Assembly (NCBI RefSeq): GCF_028372415.1 | Contig: NC_092877.1 | Coordinates: forward strand, 216,910,116 to 216,974,115 | Length of the DNA: 64,000 nucleotides | Direction of reading: 5' to 3' | Source of the DNA: Notamacropus eugenii | Taxonomy: Eukaryota; Chordata; Mammalia; Diprotodontia; Macropodidae | Shown: positions 10,691 to 22,089 of the stretch, one piece after another | Layout of the letters: each line of letters starts with the position of its first letter | How positions within the stretch are numbered: position 1 is the first letter of the stretch | The notes under the pieces: generated by a model | Told to the model about the DNA's origin: nothing | The model's database searches: none | What the model saw: only the letters and a program-made list of their open reading frames with translations | Program-made: the position numbers and the translations under genes

Positions 10691-11450
10691 GCACTTTTTA
10701 AAAATCAATCACATAATAATGAAACAATTGAAATTCTTATGTAACTCTACTATCTTTTGTGGTCCCCTAGTGTATCTGACCCATTTTCTCCTTCCCAGGA
10801 AAGATCCAGGAACTTTAATATCTGTCCCTCACTCGTTAGAAAATTGAACTTTCCTTAGGATGCAAAGGGACCAAAGAAAAAAACAAATCTTATTTATACA
10901 GTAAGTGACTCCAAAAACATATGTTTACAAGCCCAAAGAGTGTTTCCCTCTTTTTTTTCCTTTTCTTTCTTTTAATGGACCTGCCCTTTTCTAAACCAAG
11001 AAGCCTGTACAATCTATATTACTCACAATACAACCTAGCATAGGTCACTAGGGAAAGGGAAGGTCAGGCTTTCCTCTTCACCTTCGATTACCACTATTTC
11101 GTCCCCTAGTTCTAACTCAGCATACTGCCCTCTGCCTGCAGTAATGATGCTTGCTACCTACAGGCAGAAGCTCTTTGAGACAACAGACCAGGGTAACAAT
11201 TATGCCCGATAGTAATATAATTACTTGACCTTCCAGGATCCAGAAGACCAGTAGGCTATTCCAAGTTTCCTCTCATACTAAGATCTCACAATATCACATT
11301 ATACGTTTATACCCCCTGTTCTACTAAGTATGTATGTAAGATCCTAGGTTGGTAAGTTAATTAAGTAGCATTTTCAGTTGAGTTTAAATAGATGGGTAAG
11401 AATTCAATGAGTGGAGGGATGGCTAGGGTATTTAAAGAATGTGGATAGAA
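10691..11450. other. No recognised feature
   Basis: No supported gene. A purine/pyrimidine-skewed T-rich tract lies at about 10949-10973. Confidence 0.4.
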
Positions 11451-11451
11451 A

Positions 11452-11598
11452 ACTAGTCTGTAATACCACTTTTAGGACAACGGACAAGTTACTAACTCCT
11501 AGGTTTCATCATATGTAAAATAAGAGGGCTGGCCTTAGATGACTTGCAAAGGTCTCTTCTAGTTCTAACTCCCAGATTCTATAATCCTATGATCATTT
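11452..11598 (+). repeat. MIR/THER2-type SINE
   Basis: 'acggacaagttactaactcc', 'catcatatgtaaaataagag' and 'ttctagttctaactcccaga' then 'ttctataatcctatgat' give the core and the 3' tail of this SINE group. Confidence 0.75.
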
Positions 11599-11769
11599 TA
11601 AGAAGCTTACACATGAAGACAAGGAGGAAAATTAGAAGGTAGTTAGGGAAGGTAGCCTTATCAAGGGAGAAGCTTAGGAGATCTGATCATAGCTGCAGGC
11701 ATGACAGTGGACAAGGTGGATATATGTTGCTGTCCAGGCATATTGTGGACTACAGCATGTCAGTGCTGT

Positions 11770-11958
11770 CCACAAGGATTTCTTCACAAGAATACTGGAG
11801 CGGTTTGCCATTTCCTTCTCCAATGGATTAAGACAAAGGAAAGTTAAGGAATTTCTACAGGGTCACACAGCTGGTAAGTGTCTAAGGCCAGATTTGAACT
11901 CAGGTCTTCCTGACTCCAGGCCTAGCACTCTATGCATTGAGCCACTGAATGGCTAACT
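11770..11958 (-). repeat. Marsupial CORE-SINE (WSINE/Mar1 type)
   Basis: 'aatactggagcggtttgcca', 'tttccttctccaatggatta', 'acagggtcacacagctggta', 'gatttgaactcaggtcttcc' and 'ctctatgcattgagccactg' are in the expected order. Confidence 0.85.
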
Positions 11959-12034
11959 CTATCTAGCACATGATACAAGAAATAAATACCCCAAGAGCTA
12001 AAAAAGAGGTAGAAGGAGATCAATTCCAGGAATA

Positions 12035-12245
12035 TCTAAACCTACCAAAATGATTATGTAAGAAGGATGTGGAATTTAAATCTGCCTTGAAGGCTAAAAA
12101 GGATTTGAATAAGCAGAATTGAGAGGTCAGGGAATTTAAGAAAGGGAAAAGTTAGACGCAAAAGTACAAAGATAGAAATGTTCATGACATTTTGGAGGAA
12201 GGCAGGCTGGAGTAGAGGATTTAGGTAAAAGAATAGGGGGAGATA
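12035..12245 (-). repeat. LINE L2 ORF-end fragment
   Basis: 'aatctgccttgaaggctaaa', 'aggatttgaataagcagaat' and 'ggaggaaggcaggctggagt' are the reverse complement of the L2 region near the end of ORF2. Confidence 0.65.
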
Positions 12246-12414
12246 TGTGTCAATAGTGTAATACAATACTCAAAAAAGTTTACACAATTTTGTTTGTTTT
12301 CTTGATTGTTTCGGTCCAGACCTGGAATTACATTGATTAAGGAACATTCCAGCAAGGAAATCCCTTCTACTTTCCAAGCTACTTTGTCAGCTACAATTTA
12401 TAGTGTGAAATAGT

Positions 12415-12505
12415 TGTCCCAGGCAGTGTGTGTTAGAGGCCGGCCCTAAACCCAGTTCTTTCTGACTCCCTGAGTAGTTCTATGTCCATCATGCCAGGCT
12501 GTCTC
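12415..12505 (-). repeat. CORE-SINE fragment
   Basis: 'gaggccggccctaaacccag' and 'ttctttctgactccctgagt' represent the head-side half of a reverse SINE. Confidence 0.5.
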
Positions 12506-12514
12506 TCAACATAA

Positions 12515-13019
12515 CATTAGGCTGCATTAATAAAAGTGTAGTGTTTAAAATGAGGCAGATCGTAACTACTGTACTTGTGCCCTGGTCAGATTATATTTGG
12601 ACTATGATATCCTTTCTGGACATCACATTCAGGAAGAACAATTGACAAGCTGGAGGGATTCCAGAAGAATCCTCTCCAGGTTCTTGAAGGGACTTGAAAC
12701 TATTCCATAAAAAGAATGGTTGAAGGAATTAAGGTTTTCATGTGGAAGAGGAATTGAATTGGTATCCTAGGATATAAAAGAGTAATGGGGGAAGGTTGCA
12801 AAGAAAAAGAATTCCAACTGTTGTAAGGAAAACTTATTATAATATTAGAGTTATCTTAAAATGGAACAGGTTGCCTTGGGGAGACATGGACCATCACTGG
12901 AAGTGAATACGTGACCACTTTCCAGGAAAGTTACAGAATAGATAACTATGCAGGTATTGGTTGGACTGGTTGGCCCCTGAACTCCCTTCTAATTCCAAGA
13001 TTTTGTTAATTCTATATTT
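12515..13019 (+). repeat. LINE L3/CR1 3' region
   Basis: 'ggctgcattaataaaagtgt', 'ccctggtcagattatatttg', 'acaagctggagggattccag', 'catgtggaagaggaattgaa', 'tggaacaggttgccttgggg' and 'cccttctaattccaagattt' follow the order of CR1/L3 ORF2 end and 3' UTR. About 500 bases are readable, but the frame is broken. Confidence 0.85.
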
Positions 13020-13139
13020 TAGAGAGAGAGAAGCAGAACATTCGGTATTAAACCTTGGAAAATACTTCCATTTGGGGATAGGAAAAGGAAGAAGATTTGG
13101 CAGGACAGACAAGGAAGGGACAACCAGAGATCTGGGACA

Positions 13140-13225
13140 GTACATCAAAAACCAAAGGAGAAGAGAATTTCGAGAAGGAAGTGAGGGTCAAAAGTCAAAT
13201 GCTGCAGAAAGGCTCTGGCTACAAA
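13140..13225 (-). repeat. LINE L2 fragment
   Basis: 'gggtcaaaagtcaaatgctg' and 'cagaaaggct' match the reverse complement of an L2 ORF2 segment. A 134-codon frame (12,961-13,365) crosses this and the L3 end, so it is not a gene. Confidence 0.5.
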
Positions 13226-13282
13226 CTGTGAAGCATGTGATTTACCCTTTGCACTCTCTTTCACCAACTTGGATTCCATATA

Positions 13283-13340
13283 GTATTAATGATAATAATA
13301 ATAGCTTGTGTTTACATAGAACTTTGCAGTCTCTAGAGGA
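13283..13340 (-). repeat. SINE 3' tail fragment
   Basis: 'gataataataatagcttgtg' followed by 'tttacatagaactttgcagt' is the reverse of the THER1/MIR tail (...ttgcaaa...ctattatta). Confidence 0.6.
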
Positions 13341-13689
13341 GAGCCTGCCTGGAACATTTCACTAAGTATAGGTCATCAAATATTTGGACGATCCCTGTCA
13401 GATGGAGGGACCTGGGCACCTGACTGATTCTAAATGTCTTTTCTACAGGAGAACCTTTACAAACCATGTCATGGTGAGGATGAAATAGGGGAAGAAACTG
13501 AGGGGATCAAGGGGAAAGCTTATTTGAGGGTACATTTAGAGTCCGAGACAAGAAAGTCCAGGAATCTCATCAACAAGACCATTATCACAGATTTATGGTT
13601 GGAATTAAAAGCCATCCTATGGGATATGACTTCTCTTTGCCTGTGAAAAGTTAGTAAAAAGGACATTGAAAGTAGAAGCTGGAGCACTG
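13341..13689. other. No recognised feature
   Basis: Nothing supported in this stretch. Confidence 0.4.
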
Positions 13690-13795
13690 TTCAGTAAACT
13701 AAGCATTTATCAGTAATGCTTACTCTATACCAGACCCTCTGCTAGGCACTGGAGTTACAAAGACAAAATGAAAGACTGCCTTCAAAGATTCTGGT
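13690..13795 (-). repeat. LINE L2, 3' end
   Basis: 'taagcatttatcagtaatgc', 'accctctgctaggcactgga' and 'gactgccttcaaagattctg' follow the reversed L2 terminus. Confidence 0.65.
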
Positions 13796-14194
13796 CAGGG
13801 CCTGTCAGTAAAAACAAACCAAACACTGCACTCCAGAGCAAGGCTGGAAAGAAAGAATGTCTAGCTATTGTACTGCACAAGCGCTTTCAAAAAAGTCCTC
13901 ACAAGTATTACTTCAGGGAAGAGAATTTCCCCAAACACATACCTACAGCCACAGGAAATGTAATCCTGTATCTAGTAACTCTATAAGTTTAATAAATGGA
14001 AGCAAGAGGCAAAGACAGAATTGTCTGCCAGAAGAATAAGAAAAAAGAATTTTCTCCTCCTCTATAGCGAGCAGTAGGAAATCAGGGAAATATATCCATC
14101 CCCTTGCTTTCTTAATTTGCCGATCTGTGAAATGGAACTGTAGCAGGCCTAACTGCTCTACTCAGCACACTGGGAATACTTCAGAGAGACCTCA

Positions 14195-14625
14195 AAACAA
14201 GGCAGTAATTTAACAGGACTCAGTCAGACCCCATGGGGATTGTCCATTGTTAATGCAAATGAACAAGATTTGGTTTTCAACTGATCTAATTCATTAATTT
14301 GCTCATTAGATCCATAAATTAGCCAACAAGTTCAGCAGTTGGAAAAGATTCATGCTGTATAATTACAAGTCTGAAATAGAAATTGAAGTTTTTTCCCTGC
14401 AGGATCATCCTTGTTGATAACACCAACCAAGTTCCCTGGGTACACACCCCACAGAATTCTTGTCTTCCTCCCCACAGCTACTATGATTTTCTACACTTGA
14501 AAACACTCTGTGGACATACAGCAGATGCCTCAATGGATTTATAGAAGTAGATGTAAAATTGGCTTCATCTGTCAACCACCTCATTCTAATTGATAATAAG
14601 CTCCTTGGGGGGAGAATATGAGTGA
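14195..14625. promoter_or_regulatory. Candidate conserved non-coding element with SOX/POU and homeodomain sites
   Basis: Repeat-free. It carries a SOX half site next to a perfect octamer (14,245-14,260) and, within about 60 bases, several TAAT/ATTA homeodomain cores ('taattcattaatttgctcat', 'ataaattagcc'). Motif density and lack of repeats suggest an enhancer. No orthologous sequence was available to confirm. Confidence 0.45.
14245..14260 (+). promoter_or_regulatory. SOX-POU composite site
   Basis: CATTGTTAATGCAAAT: a CATTGT SOX half site followed by a perfect ATGCAAAT octamer. The canonical SOX2/OCT composite has CATTGTTATGCAAAT, so this one has one extra base between the halves. Matches by eye only; binding is not shown. 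Confidence 0.5.
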
Positions 14626-15059
14626 AAATTAATAATCACTTTTAAAAGAGTTGGTGCCTGAGTTTTAAAAGTATTTTTAACCATGTTTAATTTGTTATGT
14701 TTCCCAATGCCCTTGGTTCCCCATGTATTCATATTTTTTCATTTAAAAAAAAACTTTCTTCTGATATATATAAGCAATGGAGTGATTATATCAATGACCT
14801 CATTTTAATGGGAGAGACCTACTATGCTTTGAATAAAATGATGCTCTCATGGGTGCTCTAAACCAAAAGCTAAATTCAATGTTTGTTGGATGGGGTCTGA
14901 CTGAGGAATGTGCCGAATGCTGGTCTAGGGAAGCTTTAGAGTATTTACGCAAATTCGAAATAGAAACAAAGAAGTTAGGAATGTTGAAACAGCTCTTCAG
15001 GTTTTTCTCCCCATCCCTGCTTCTTGGTGTTTGGTGTGACCTATATATCTATTGAGGGT

Positions 15060-15740
15060 GGCTGATACTAAATTTGCTAGCGGGGCAGGCTTTATTCATA
15101 AATCATTCAGTCCCGTAAGAGAGAGGAGATATCGTTTACATTGGTGCCGGCTGCTTTGTTTTCTCATTAGGAGGCAAGACTGGGAGGCATGAAGCTCCAG
15201 ACTGGGTGATTTCCCTAGTTTTGTTCTGTGGTTCCCCATTGTCGCCCTTGAAAAGCACATTCCCACAGAGGCGGGCTCTCAGGACAATAAACACCGTATG
15301 GAAGAAAGCGATGACATAATTTTAAACACTGATAAGGGCAGCCTTTTCCCAGGGGCTGCGTGGGAGAGCCTCCAGTGGGAGCAGACATGATTAGGCTAGC
15401 GTCTGTGCTAGGTGCTCGGAAGGAAGTCTCCGCACGGCCAGCGTACCCGGGCTCTCCAGCAGCCTCCAGCACAAAGACCAAGGAGGCAGGCAGGTCCCTC
15501 CCAAGCCCTGGGAGAATCAATTTCAGGAAGCCTGATGCCATGGGGCTGCTTCCTGTGCACTGTGTGGGAAATTTCACCGAGCGCAAACTGCAGGCAACAA
15601 TGAGACAATATATTCTAATCAGCAGTAAAAATAGCATTGGCCACTGAAATCAATGACTGGCGCTCGTGAAGCATTCAGAAGAGTGACAAGTGAATAAATT
15701 AAAACAAAAAGCACAGGCATTGAAAGAGAAGTGCATTTGA
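15060..15740. promoter_or_regulatory. GC-rich, CpG-dense candidate conserved element
   Basis: Base composition rises sharply against the AT-rich surroundings between about 15,150 and 15,620, and CpG dinucleotides cluster (for example 'ctcggaaggaagtctccgca' and 'cggccagcgtacccgg'). Downstream, 15,570-15,740 becomes AT-rich but keeps a repeat-free character. It could be an enhancer, a small CpG island or an alternative promoter. No TATA box or splice site could be defended. Open frames here on both strands (95 and 140 codons) are probably compositional. Confidence 0.45.
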
Positions 15741-15859
15741 TTTCTACCCTGGAGCCATTTTTTAAACAAATCCTTCCCAGGTTCCAGTTAGGGCTATGTG
15801 CACTAAAATTCAGATAAAATGCCGGGTTTATTAACAGCCTTTTTTCATGCCTGTGCCAA

Positions 15860-16550
15860 TAGAGCATCAGTGATTCCCCCGCTCCCCCCCAACTTGCCCA
15901 CTCCTGTAGGGTTGTTGTTCACAGTGCATTAGCAGACCCCTGTCCAGCGTGACCAAAGACTTATTGAAAAGTATCTCTCGCTTTAAATAAACCTGCTCTC
16001 CCAAACCAACTGTTCGTCCAGGAAGTGATGTGATACCCCAATACACTGAAGACACTCACTCAACCGGAACCAAATGGAGATGTGTTAAACTCAGTTACTT
16101 AATTTAAAGGTCTGTACCACAAAGCCACATGAGGTTCCTCCGAGGGCCCCAAATAACTATAAACAGTGGAGCGTGAATCCTGAGCATACTCAAGCTAAAT
16201 AATTAAAATACTGAAATGATTTCTCTTTGGGGGAGTCTTTTTTTTCTTTCCAAAAACAAAACAAAACAAAACTTTTTATAGGTCCCATGAATCTTTATAA
16301 AAATTGGTTTTCAAAATAAACTGTGGAACTGCATTATTTTTCTCTATATTTATTAAAGGAGCAGTGTTATTGTCCGAAGGATGAAGCAATTCATAAACAG
16401 ATTTTTCTAACACTGAGTTCCAACCCTGGATCTTCTGCTGACTTTCACAATCTCAGTTTCTTTTCAATAAAACTGCCCTCCTGCTTCCTAACCATAAAGA
16501 ACAAACTAAAATTATTTTAAAGCATAAGGTGTTTTAAAATGGATAATAAG
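15860..16550. promoter_or_regulatory. Possible further conserved non-coding sequence
   Basis: Repeat-free continuation of the block, with no recognised gene. A polypyrimidine patch 'ccccgctcccccccaacttg' lies at 15,879-15,898. Support for function is only the absence of repeats and contiguity with the CpG-dense part. Confidence 0.25.
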
Positions 16551-17179
16551 AAATGGATTTTTAAAAGGTCTAAATTACTGTTCAGTAGACATATTTCCAG
16601 TGGAATCTGGTTTTACCTTTGGGTAGATTTGAATGATTTGCTTTAGAATCTGGTGTATTAAAAATTCAGTTGTTTTAAAAGAACTTTCAAGTGGTGCGTA
16701 GAGAAAGGGGAGGCAGATATTTAGACACCAGCAAACTCACATAGTTTTTAACATTTTGGAAAGTGTTATCACCAAGTTCCTTAAGACATAAAATGACTCA
16801 AGAATTTTGAAGTCTTACATTCCTGTTATGAACAAATTTTTAAAGGAGGAACTAGTTCATGCTCTGGTTCAAAAATAGAAGTTTCCATATTTTTTTAAAA
16901 AATCACTTTTCTTATATGTGGAACTATTTTGTGGTTATATTCCACAAGAACCAATATGCCATCAAAGGCAATATGTTGGAGAGCCAGACTACTTGTCATT
17001 ACTTTCAAATTAGAATTTTATACTAAATCCTTTAGGAAAATAACTCTAAATGTTAGAAATGAAAATAACTGGATATTTTTCTCATTATTGGAAATTCAGT
17101 GATTTTCTAGAGATTTAATACAGTTGCCCAGAAGGACAGAAAAATGATAGATTTTTTTTCTTTCTGTTTAGACTAATCA

Positions 17180-17480
17180 AAGCACATCCTTAAGCATCCA
17201 AGCTGTTAGAATTTTGCAATGGCAATCACTGTTACCAGAAGAGGGCAGCATGTAACAGTATAAATTCTGAGCCTTAAGTTAATTTAGAAGTTAAATGCTA
17301 TTAGTGGGAGTGAAAAACTATTCAGTCTGATAGCCAGAACCATGTTGTTTGTCTCTGACCAAAAAACCAAATATGCCTTCTGCAATGTTCATTGTAAAAT
17401 TAGAGATGAAGACTGTAACTTTCTTCTGAGAAAGCATAATAGGTTTTAGGGGTAGTTCCCTGAAGGCCTAACCCTTAACC
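17180..17480. promoter_or_regulatory. Possible conserved element containing a CTCF-like site
   Basis: Repeat-free 300 bases inside the 5-kb block. The one motif I can point to is the CTCF-like sequence at 17,235-17,248. Confidence 0.3.
17235..17248 (+). promoter_or_regulatory. CTCF-like site
   Basis: CCAGAAGAGGGCAG fits the CTCF core CCASYAGRKGGCRS at 13 of 14 positions (A at the Y position). A short-motif match can arise by chance. Confidence 0.35.
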
Positions 17481-19194
17481 TTCATAGAGTGTTGATTTTT
17501 TGTTTCGATTTTTATTTTTTTTCCATTTTGCACATAAATAGGATAAAAGTAGGGACTCCCTTCGTCATCTCAGTTGTCTGTTTAATTTACACTAGAATCC
17601 CACAGAGTAGCAACAATGTCTGTGTCTGTTTGCTGTATAAAATCTAGCGTGCTGTTAGCTTTCAATAAACGTTAACAAGCATTAGCAGCAGCCTGCTGCC
17701 AAAGTGCTTCCACTAGAGGATGCCCAGTTTGGCTTTTCCTACAGAGGCTTTTTAGCCTGACTTTACATGTTTGTCCCTGCACTAGACTATGAAGTGTTCT
17801 CTTCCCACAATCCACCTTTTCTGTATCTCCCTCCTCTACCTTTCCTTCTTCCTTCACACCAGTACTACCTGATATCAGGGAGGGGATGAGGGGGAGAGAT
17901 TTTACTCACCAGAGAATTCCTTCCAGAGGAAAAGGTCTGAGCGGAAGCCCTGAACCCCAAATAAAGTCATGTCTCTAGCATACACTCCTCTGGGTCTCTT
18001 GTATCTTTTAATAGTCATTGAAATTAAAAATAGAATTTAGGGCTGGACTCAGTCCCTGCTTCCTGGGTCTCCTTTCCTGTTCCAAGATATGAATTTCATG
18101 GATTTATTTGGTCTTCCCTTCATTACCTCTCTTCCTCCCTCCCCCTTTAAGATAACCACTGTTTCCTTCAATTTCATAAAAAATGGAATTGAATTAATAA
18201 CTTTGTGTGTTGGCACCAGCTTTTAAATTCATTCTTCTCTGTGACCTGTTCCAATTCCAGCCCCTCCTCTCCTATTCATATCTCTTGTTTCCTGGTCCTT
18301 ATCATATTTTTTTTCTTTTCCTTTAACAATGAAAGCAAAGGTCTTAAACATTAGATATGTATTATTTTCTCAAGAAAAAAAAGTAGCTTGCTAACAATGT
18401 GAACAATAACAGGAGCCCCAAAAACATGAAAGGAAGGCTAGGTTAAGCATTTCAAAGAAAGGATAAAGATCCAACAGTCTTGACTAATGTTAGTGTATGA
18501 ACCAAAGTGGGAGAACTTAGAAAAGTATTATATAACTGCGAAAGCACCAGTCAATCAATTTCATCTGTGGTGAGTAAGCCCTTGGTAATTTGAGTAATGA
18601 GTGGGCAAGACTTTCTGAATTAATTGTATTATAAAGAGAAAAGGTCTGCTCTCAAGCAGCTGCATCTCCCACTGAACTCCCCAGGCATTGGGCATGAACA
18701 ACTGAAGGTTTTTCCCTAAGGATATTTGGTACTTTTCATTCAAAAATAATGGTGTAAGGTCAACGATTACACAATGGATTCTTTATGGATATACAGTACA
18801 TTCAAAATATTTAATATTATTAAAAAGGAACAGTTTAGATATTTCATTCTTTTTAAAGGAACACATGGTTCTAGAATAGGAATCTGTGTTTGTGTCCACT
18901 TTTTATAGACACATACATCTTTAAAAAGCAAAAAACTAAACTAACTAATGAATAATGTGATATGTGAAGTCCAAATAATCTCTTTGGGGTCTACTATTCC
19001 CTCTCCTTCTTCTATTTCAGTTTTAATTGAAATACACAAGCCATCTCAGAAACATGGATTTTTTAAAAAATTTCCAGCGTTAAGTACAGTGCCTTGTACG
19101 CATTTGAGTGCATAGAGGATACAATTTTTTTTACCATGGAGAACTTTCAGTATGGACTTCCACTCTATCACTGAGTCTGGCATCTTGGCTATCA

Positions 19195-19345
19195 CTTGCT
19201 TTATAATTAATAAGGAGTAGTCTGAGTCACTTAAATTTTAAATGGCTTGCCCAAGGATACTTCACTAATAAATGTCAAAAATAAGATTTGAACCCAGGTC
19301 CAATTAACTCCAAGCCCAGCACTCTATCCAACAAGCCTTGCTGCC
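19195..19345 (-). repeat. CORE-SINE
   Basis: 'aatggcttgcccaaggatac', 'aagatttgaacccaggtcca' and 'agcactctatccaacaagcc' mark a reversed core and head. Confidence 0.8.
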
Positions 19346-19899
19346 TTTAAGTGTCTCATCAGCAGTAAGCACTTAATAAGCCTTGGGTGATCTGAACTGA
19401 TTTGAAATTGAGTTGTAAGTTCAAAGACCTTTGAAAAAGACGATTTCCATAGACCCCATTACCACTTCAAAACATAACAATGCCCTTATTTTCTAGCAAT
19501 TTTTTCTTACTAACCTAGTCCCTGATGTCTTAGAATAATGAGTGCTTCTTATTCTTTCATGGCAATATGGCCACTGTCTTCAGTGCCATGATACATTGCA
19601 TACTTAACCATTAAGTTACATCTCAGCTTTCTCTCCTCCAAAGTTCTGTGACTTTTTTTACATACTCTTACTTTCCAACTAAATCATTTGCTACCTGCTG
19701 ACATGTGATCAAGTTTTCCACATACATCTCTTAGCATGGAATTGGACAAGCAGGCACAGTATTCTGGATAGGTTCTGACTATAATGACCATATTATCTCA
19801 CAATTCCTATTCTTATTTATGAATCCAGTTCTTCAAAAAGTTTTACAGAAAGGATCTAAAGAAATAAATTGCTCATAACCTTTTAGTCTGTCTTCATTA
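19346..19899. other. No recognised feature
   Basis: No gene or confident repeat. Confidence 0.4.
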
Positions 19900-20375
19900 A
19901 CTAGCTGCAGGGGGTTCTCCAAATGACCAGCAAGGCCTCAAAAGAAATTGTTCGTTTGCCACATATCTGGTTGGGAAATTCAATTTCTTACATTACATTC
20001 TGGAAAATTAGAGGATATTTGATTGAAGTGCAGTAAAAAGTCTAAATATTTCTAAAGAGAGGAAGTTTTATTACATTCCAATACACAGCACTTAGGCAGA
20101 CCCTCAGGAACCTGCTTTAACCAATATTTCAAGATAATTTACTCTCAGCATATGCATTGTTCATACATACACAGAAACTTCTAGTGATAAAAATACATTT
20201 TCTCTGCAATATTATTTCTGCTGTTGACTCAGAGGATTTCACCCTCTCCCCTCGGAGTAACAGTGAAAATTAACTTAGAACTTTTTTGAATTAATGCAAA
20301 TTCTGAATTTGTAGAATATTAATTAATGAGATTCTTGTCAAGCTTGTTGGGTTTGGTACAACAGGCAAGTGGAAG
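19900..20375. promoter_or_regulatory. Possible conserved non-coding element with octamer
   Basis: No repeat is recognised here. A perfect octamer ATGCAAAT lies at 20,294-20,301, followed within 40 bases by AATTAAT homeodomain-type cores ('gaatattaattaatgag'). Weaker than the 14.2-kb block. Confidence 0.3.
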
Positions 20376-20384
20376 AGGAGCATA

Positions 20385-20530
20385 GCGTAGGATTATTGAA
20401 TATAGAGTTGGAAAGCATCATTTAAATTATCTGATCAGACCACTCTGTTTTATTTATGAGTAAATGGAGACAGAGAGAGGCCATACAGCCACTTTGGAAC
20501 ATAAGTACTGAACCCCAGTCCACTATTCTT
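20385..20530 (-). repeat. MIR3/THER2-type SINE
   Basis: 'tagagttggaaagcatcatt', 'gtaaatggagacagagagag' and 'ctgaaccccagtccactatt' give the reversed order of this group. Confidence 0.6.
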
Positions 20531-22085
20531 AACAGAAGTTTCACATGGAGAAGAGAAATCAATAAAAGGGGTGATTTGCCTTAGTGGAATGTTAGCAGAG
20601 AGATTTTAGGATCAGATTTAGAGTGGGAAGAGATCAGAAATCAGAAATACTTGATGGCCTTTGGGATTGTTTAAATCTATGGGTAGAGAACCATGCAGAG
20701 AATGATGGGGAACCAGTGGGTAGATAGCAATAACTCACAAATTATGATCAAAGTAAAAATTTACTGATCACTACTTAATTCAGAGGCATCTGTATGATGG
20801 AATAGTTAACTGTATTTATGTGTATGTTTCTGTCTTGTCTGCTTTCTTAGCAGATAACGGCAATCATTCAAATGAGATATTGCTTGCCAGATACTTATGA
20901 AGACAATGATTTGTTTTAAATAAGTCTTACAAGGAAATGCAAAGTCAAAGATAATTCAAAGATTAGAAAGTTTGCAAAGAGGAAGAATCAAGAAACCATG
21001 CAGGATGAGAGAATATCTAATAGATCTCTCTGCGGGGAGGTCTGTTCTGTAATAGCTCCATTTTGTCAGCATTATGCTTAAGAAAATTAGCCAACATCCA
21101 AACATTAGTATCAGAAAAACAATCATGCATTGCAGCAGAAGCCATTGTGGTGTCTATAAAGAGCCATAAATATAACTGAATGCCATTTGCATGACAGTAT
21201 AGGTGATGAGTGCAGGTTATTCTGACTAATAGGAACATACTCCATACACAAAGAATAGGTTTCAGAATATATCATCAAGGGACAAAAGATGACATTGGAG
21301 ATAGGGGACCTCAAAGCAATATAGAGCAAATGAAAAGAAAGATAGACTGTAATTAAAGCTAATGGTCAAAAATGTCAAAAGTCACAGAGGGTTTCCAAAG
21401 TAGCAGATAAAACTCTTAATAATGTAGCTTTGCAGATGTGAATAGGTCACTGGAGATAAAGCAAGGACACAGGAAAAAAACGAAACTCAGGATCTGATTT
21501 GTTGAACATAAATTCTGAGTCATACAATCTAGGATATAGGTACCCTGGTGCTAAGTTCATAATAATTATCAGATAAGTTAATGAATTTATAAAAAGATTT
21601 TTCCTTGAGGAAATATGAAAACATTTTAAAACAGTCCTCAAAATAAATCTTGCTTAGATGTCTCAGGGCAATGCAGAGAGGAAGCGGAGTTCTCAAAGAC
21701 TGCTGTAGAGGAGTCTATGGTCTGATGGGTTTTACCAAGTTGGAAAGATTTTAAGTATGAGTGCAGGAGAAGATCAGATAATAATTATTGCCTGAGAAAC
21801 AGCTTGTCTTAAGTTTGGAGATGTTCATCATGAAAAGTTAGGCCACTAAGTGATGATTTCTTCCTGCCCTTGGTAACTCATAAATTTGACAAAAAACACA
21901 AAATGGTCCCCAATCTTCCAGTAGTGACAGAAAGAGCACTAAGAATCACAGAATTCTTAGACGTGCTACAAATATTAATTTCACTTAACATAAAGTCTTT
22001 GCCCAAAAACTGAGTCATCATATCATTGAAGAAATCAAAATACATCCATGTGGATATTCTAGGTTTTCTTATATCCAAAAAAGAG
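20531..22085. other. 1.5 kb with no recognised gene or repeat
   Basis: Short reverse-strand frames (64-73 codons) carry no signature. Confidence 0.4.
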
Positions 22086-22089
22086 GAAG

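Larger units (their letters stand above)
13990..18990. promoter_or_regulatory. 5-kb block free of recognisable repeats; candidate regulatory domain
   Basis: This is the longest stretch in the window where I see no SINE, LINE, LTR or microsatellite, against a background of several elements per 2 kb elsewhere. Low tolerance of insertion is typical of vertebrate conserved non-coding clusters. It holds the sub-blocks listed separately. No coding exon is supported: frames of 95 and 140 codons overlap on opposite strands in the GC-rich part, as expected from composition. Conservation is an inference that needs alignment. Confidence 0.45.

Noticed and set aside
12961..13365. 134-codon plus-strand open frame
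   Set aside because: It spans the end of an L3 copy, an L2 fragment and part of a SINE tail, so it is a by-product of repeats.
15215..15637. 140-codon reverse-strand frame and 95-codon plus-strand frame
   Set aside because: They overlap on opposite strands in the GC-rich patch, where fewer stop codons are expected. No domain is recognisable. Left as a check within the CpG-dense finding.
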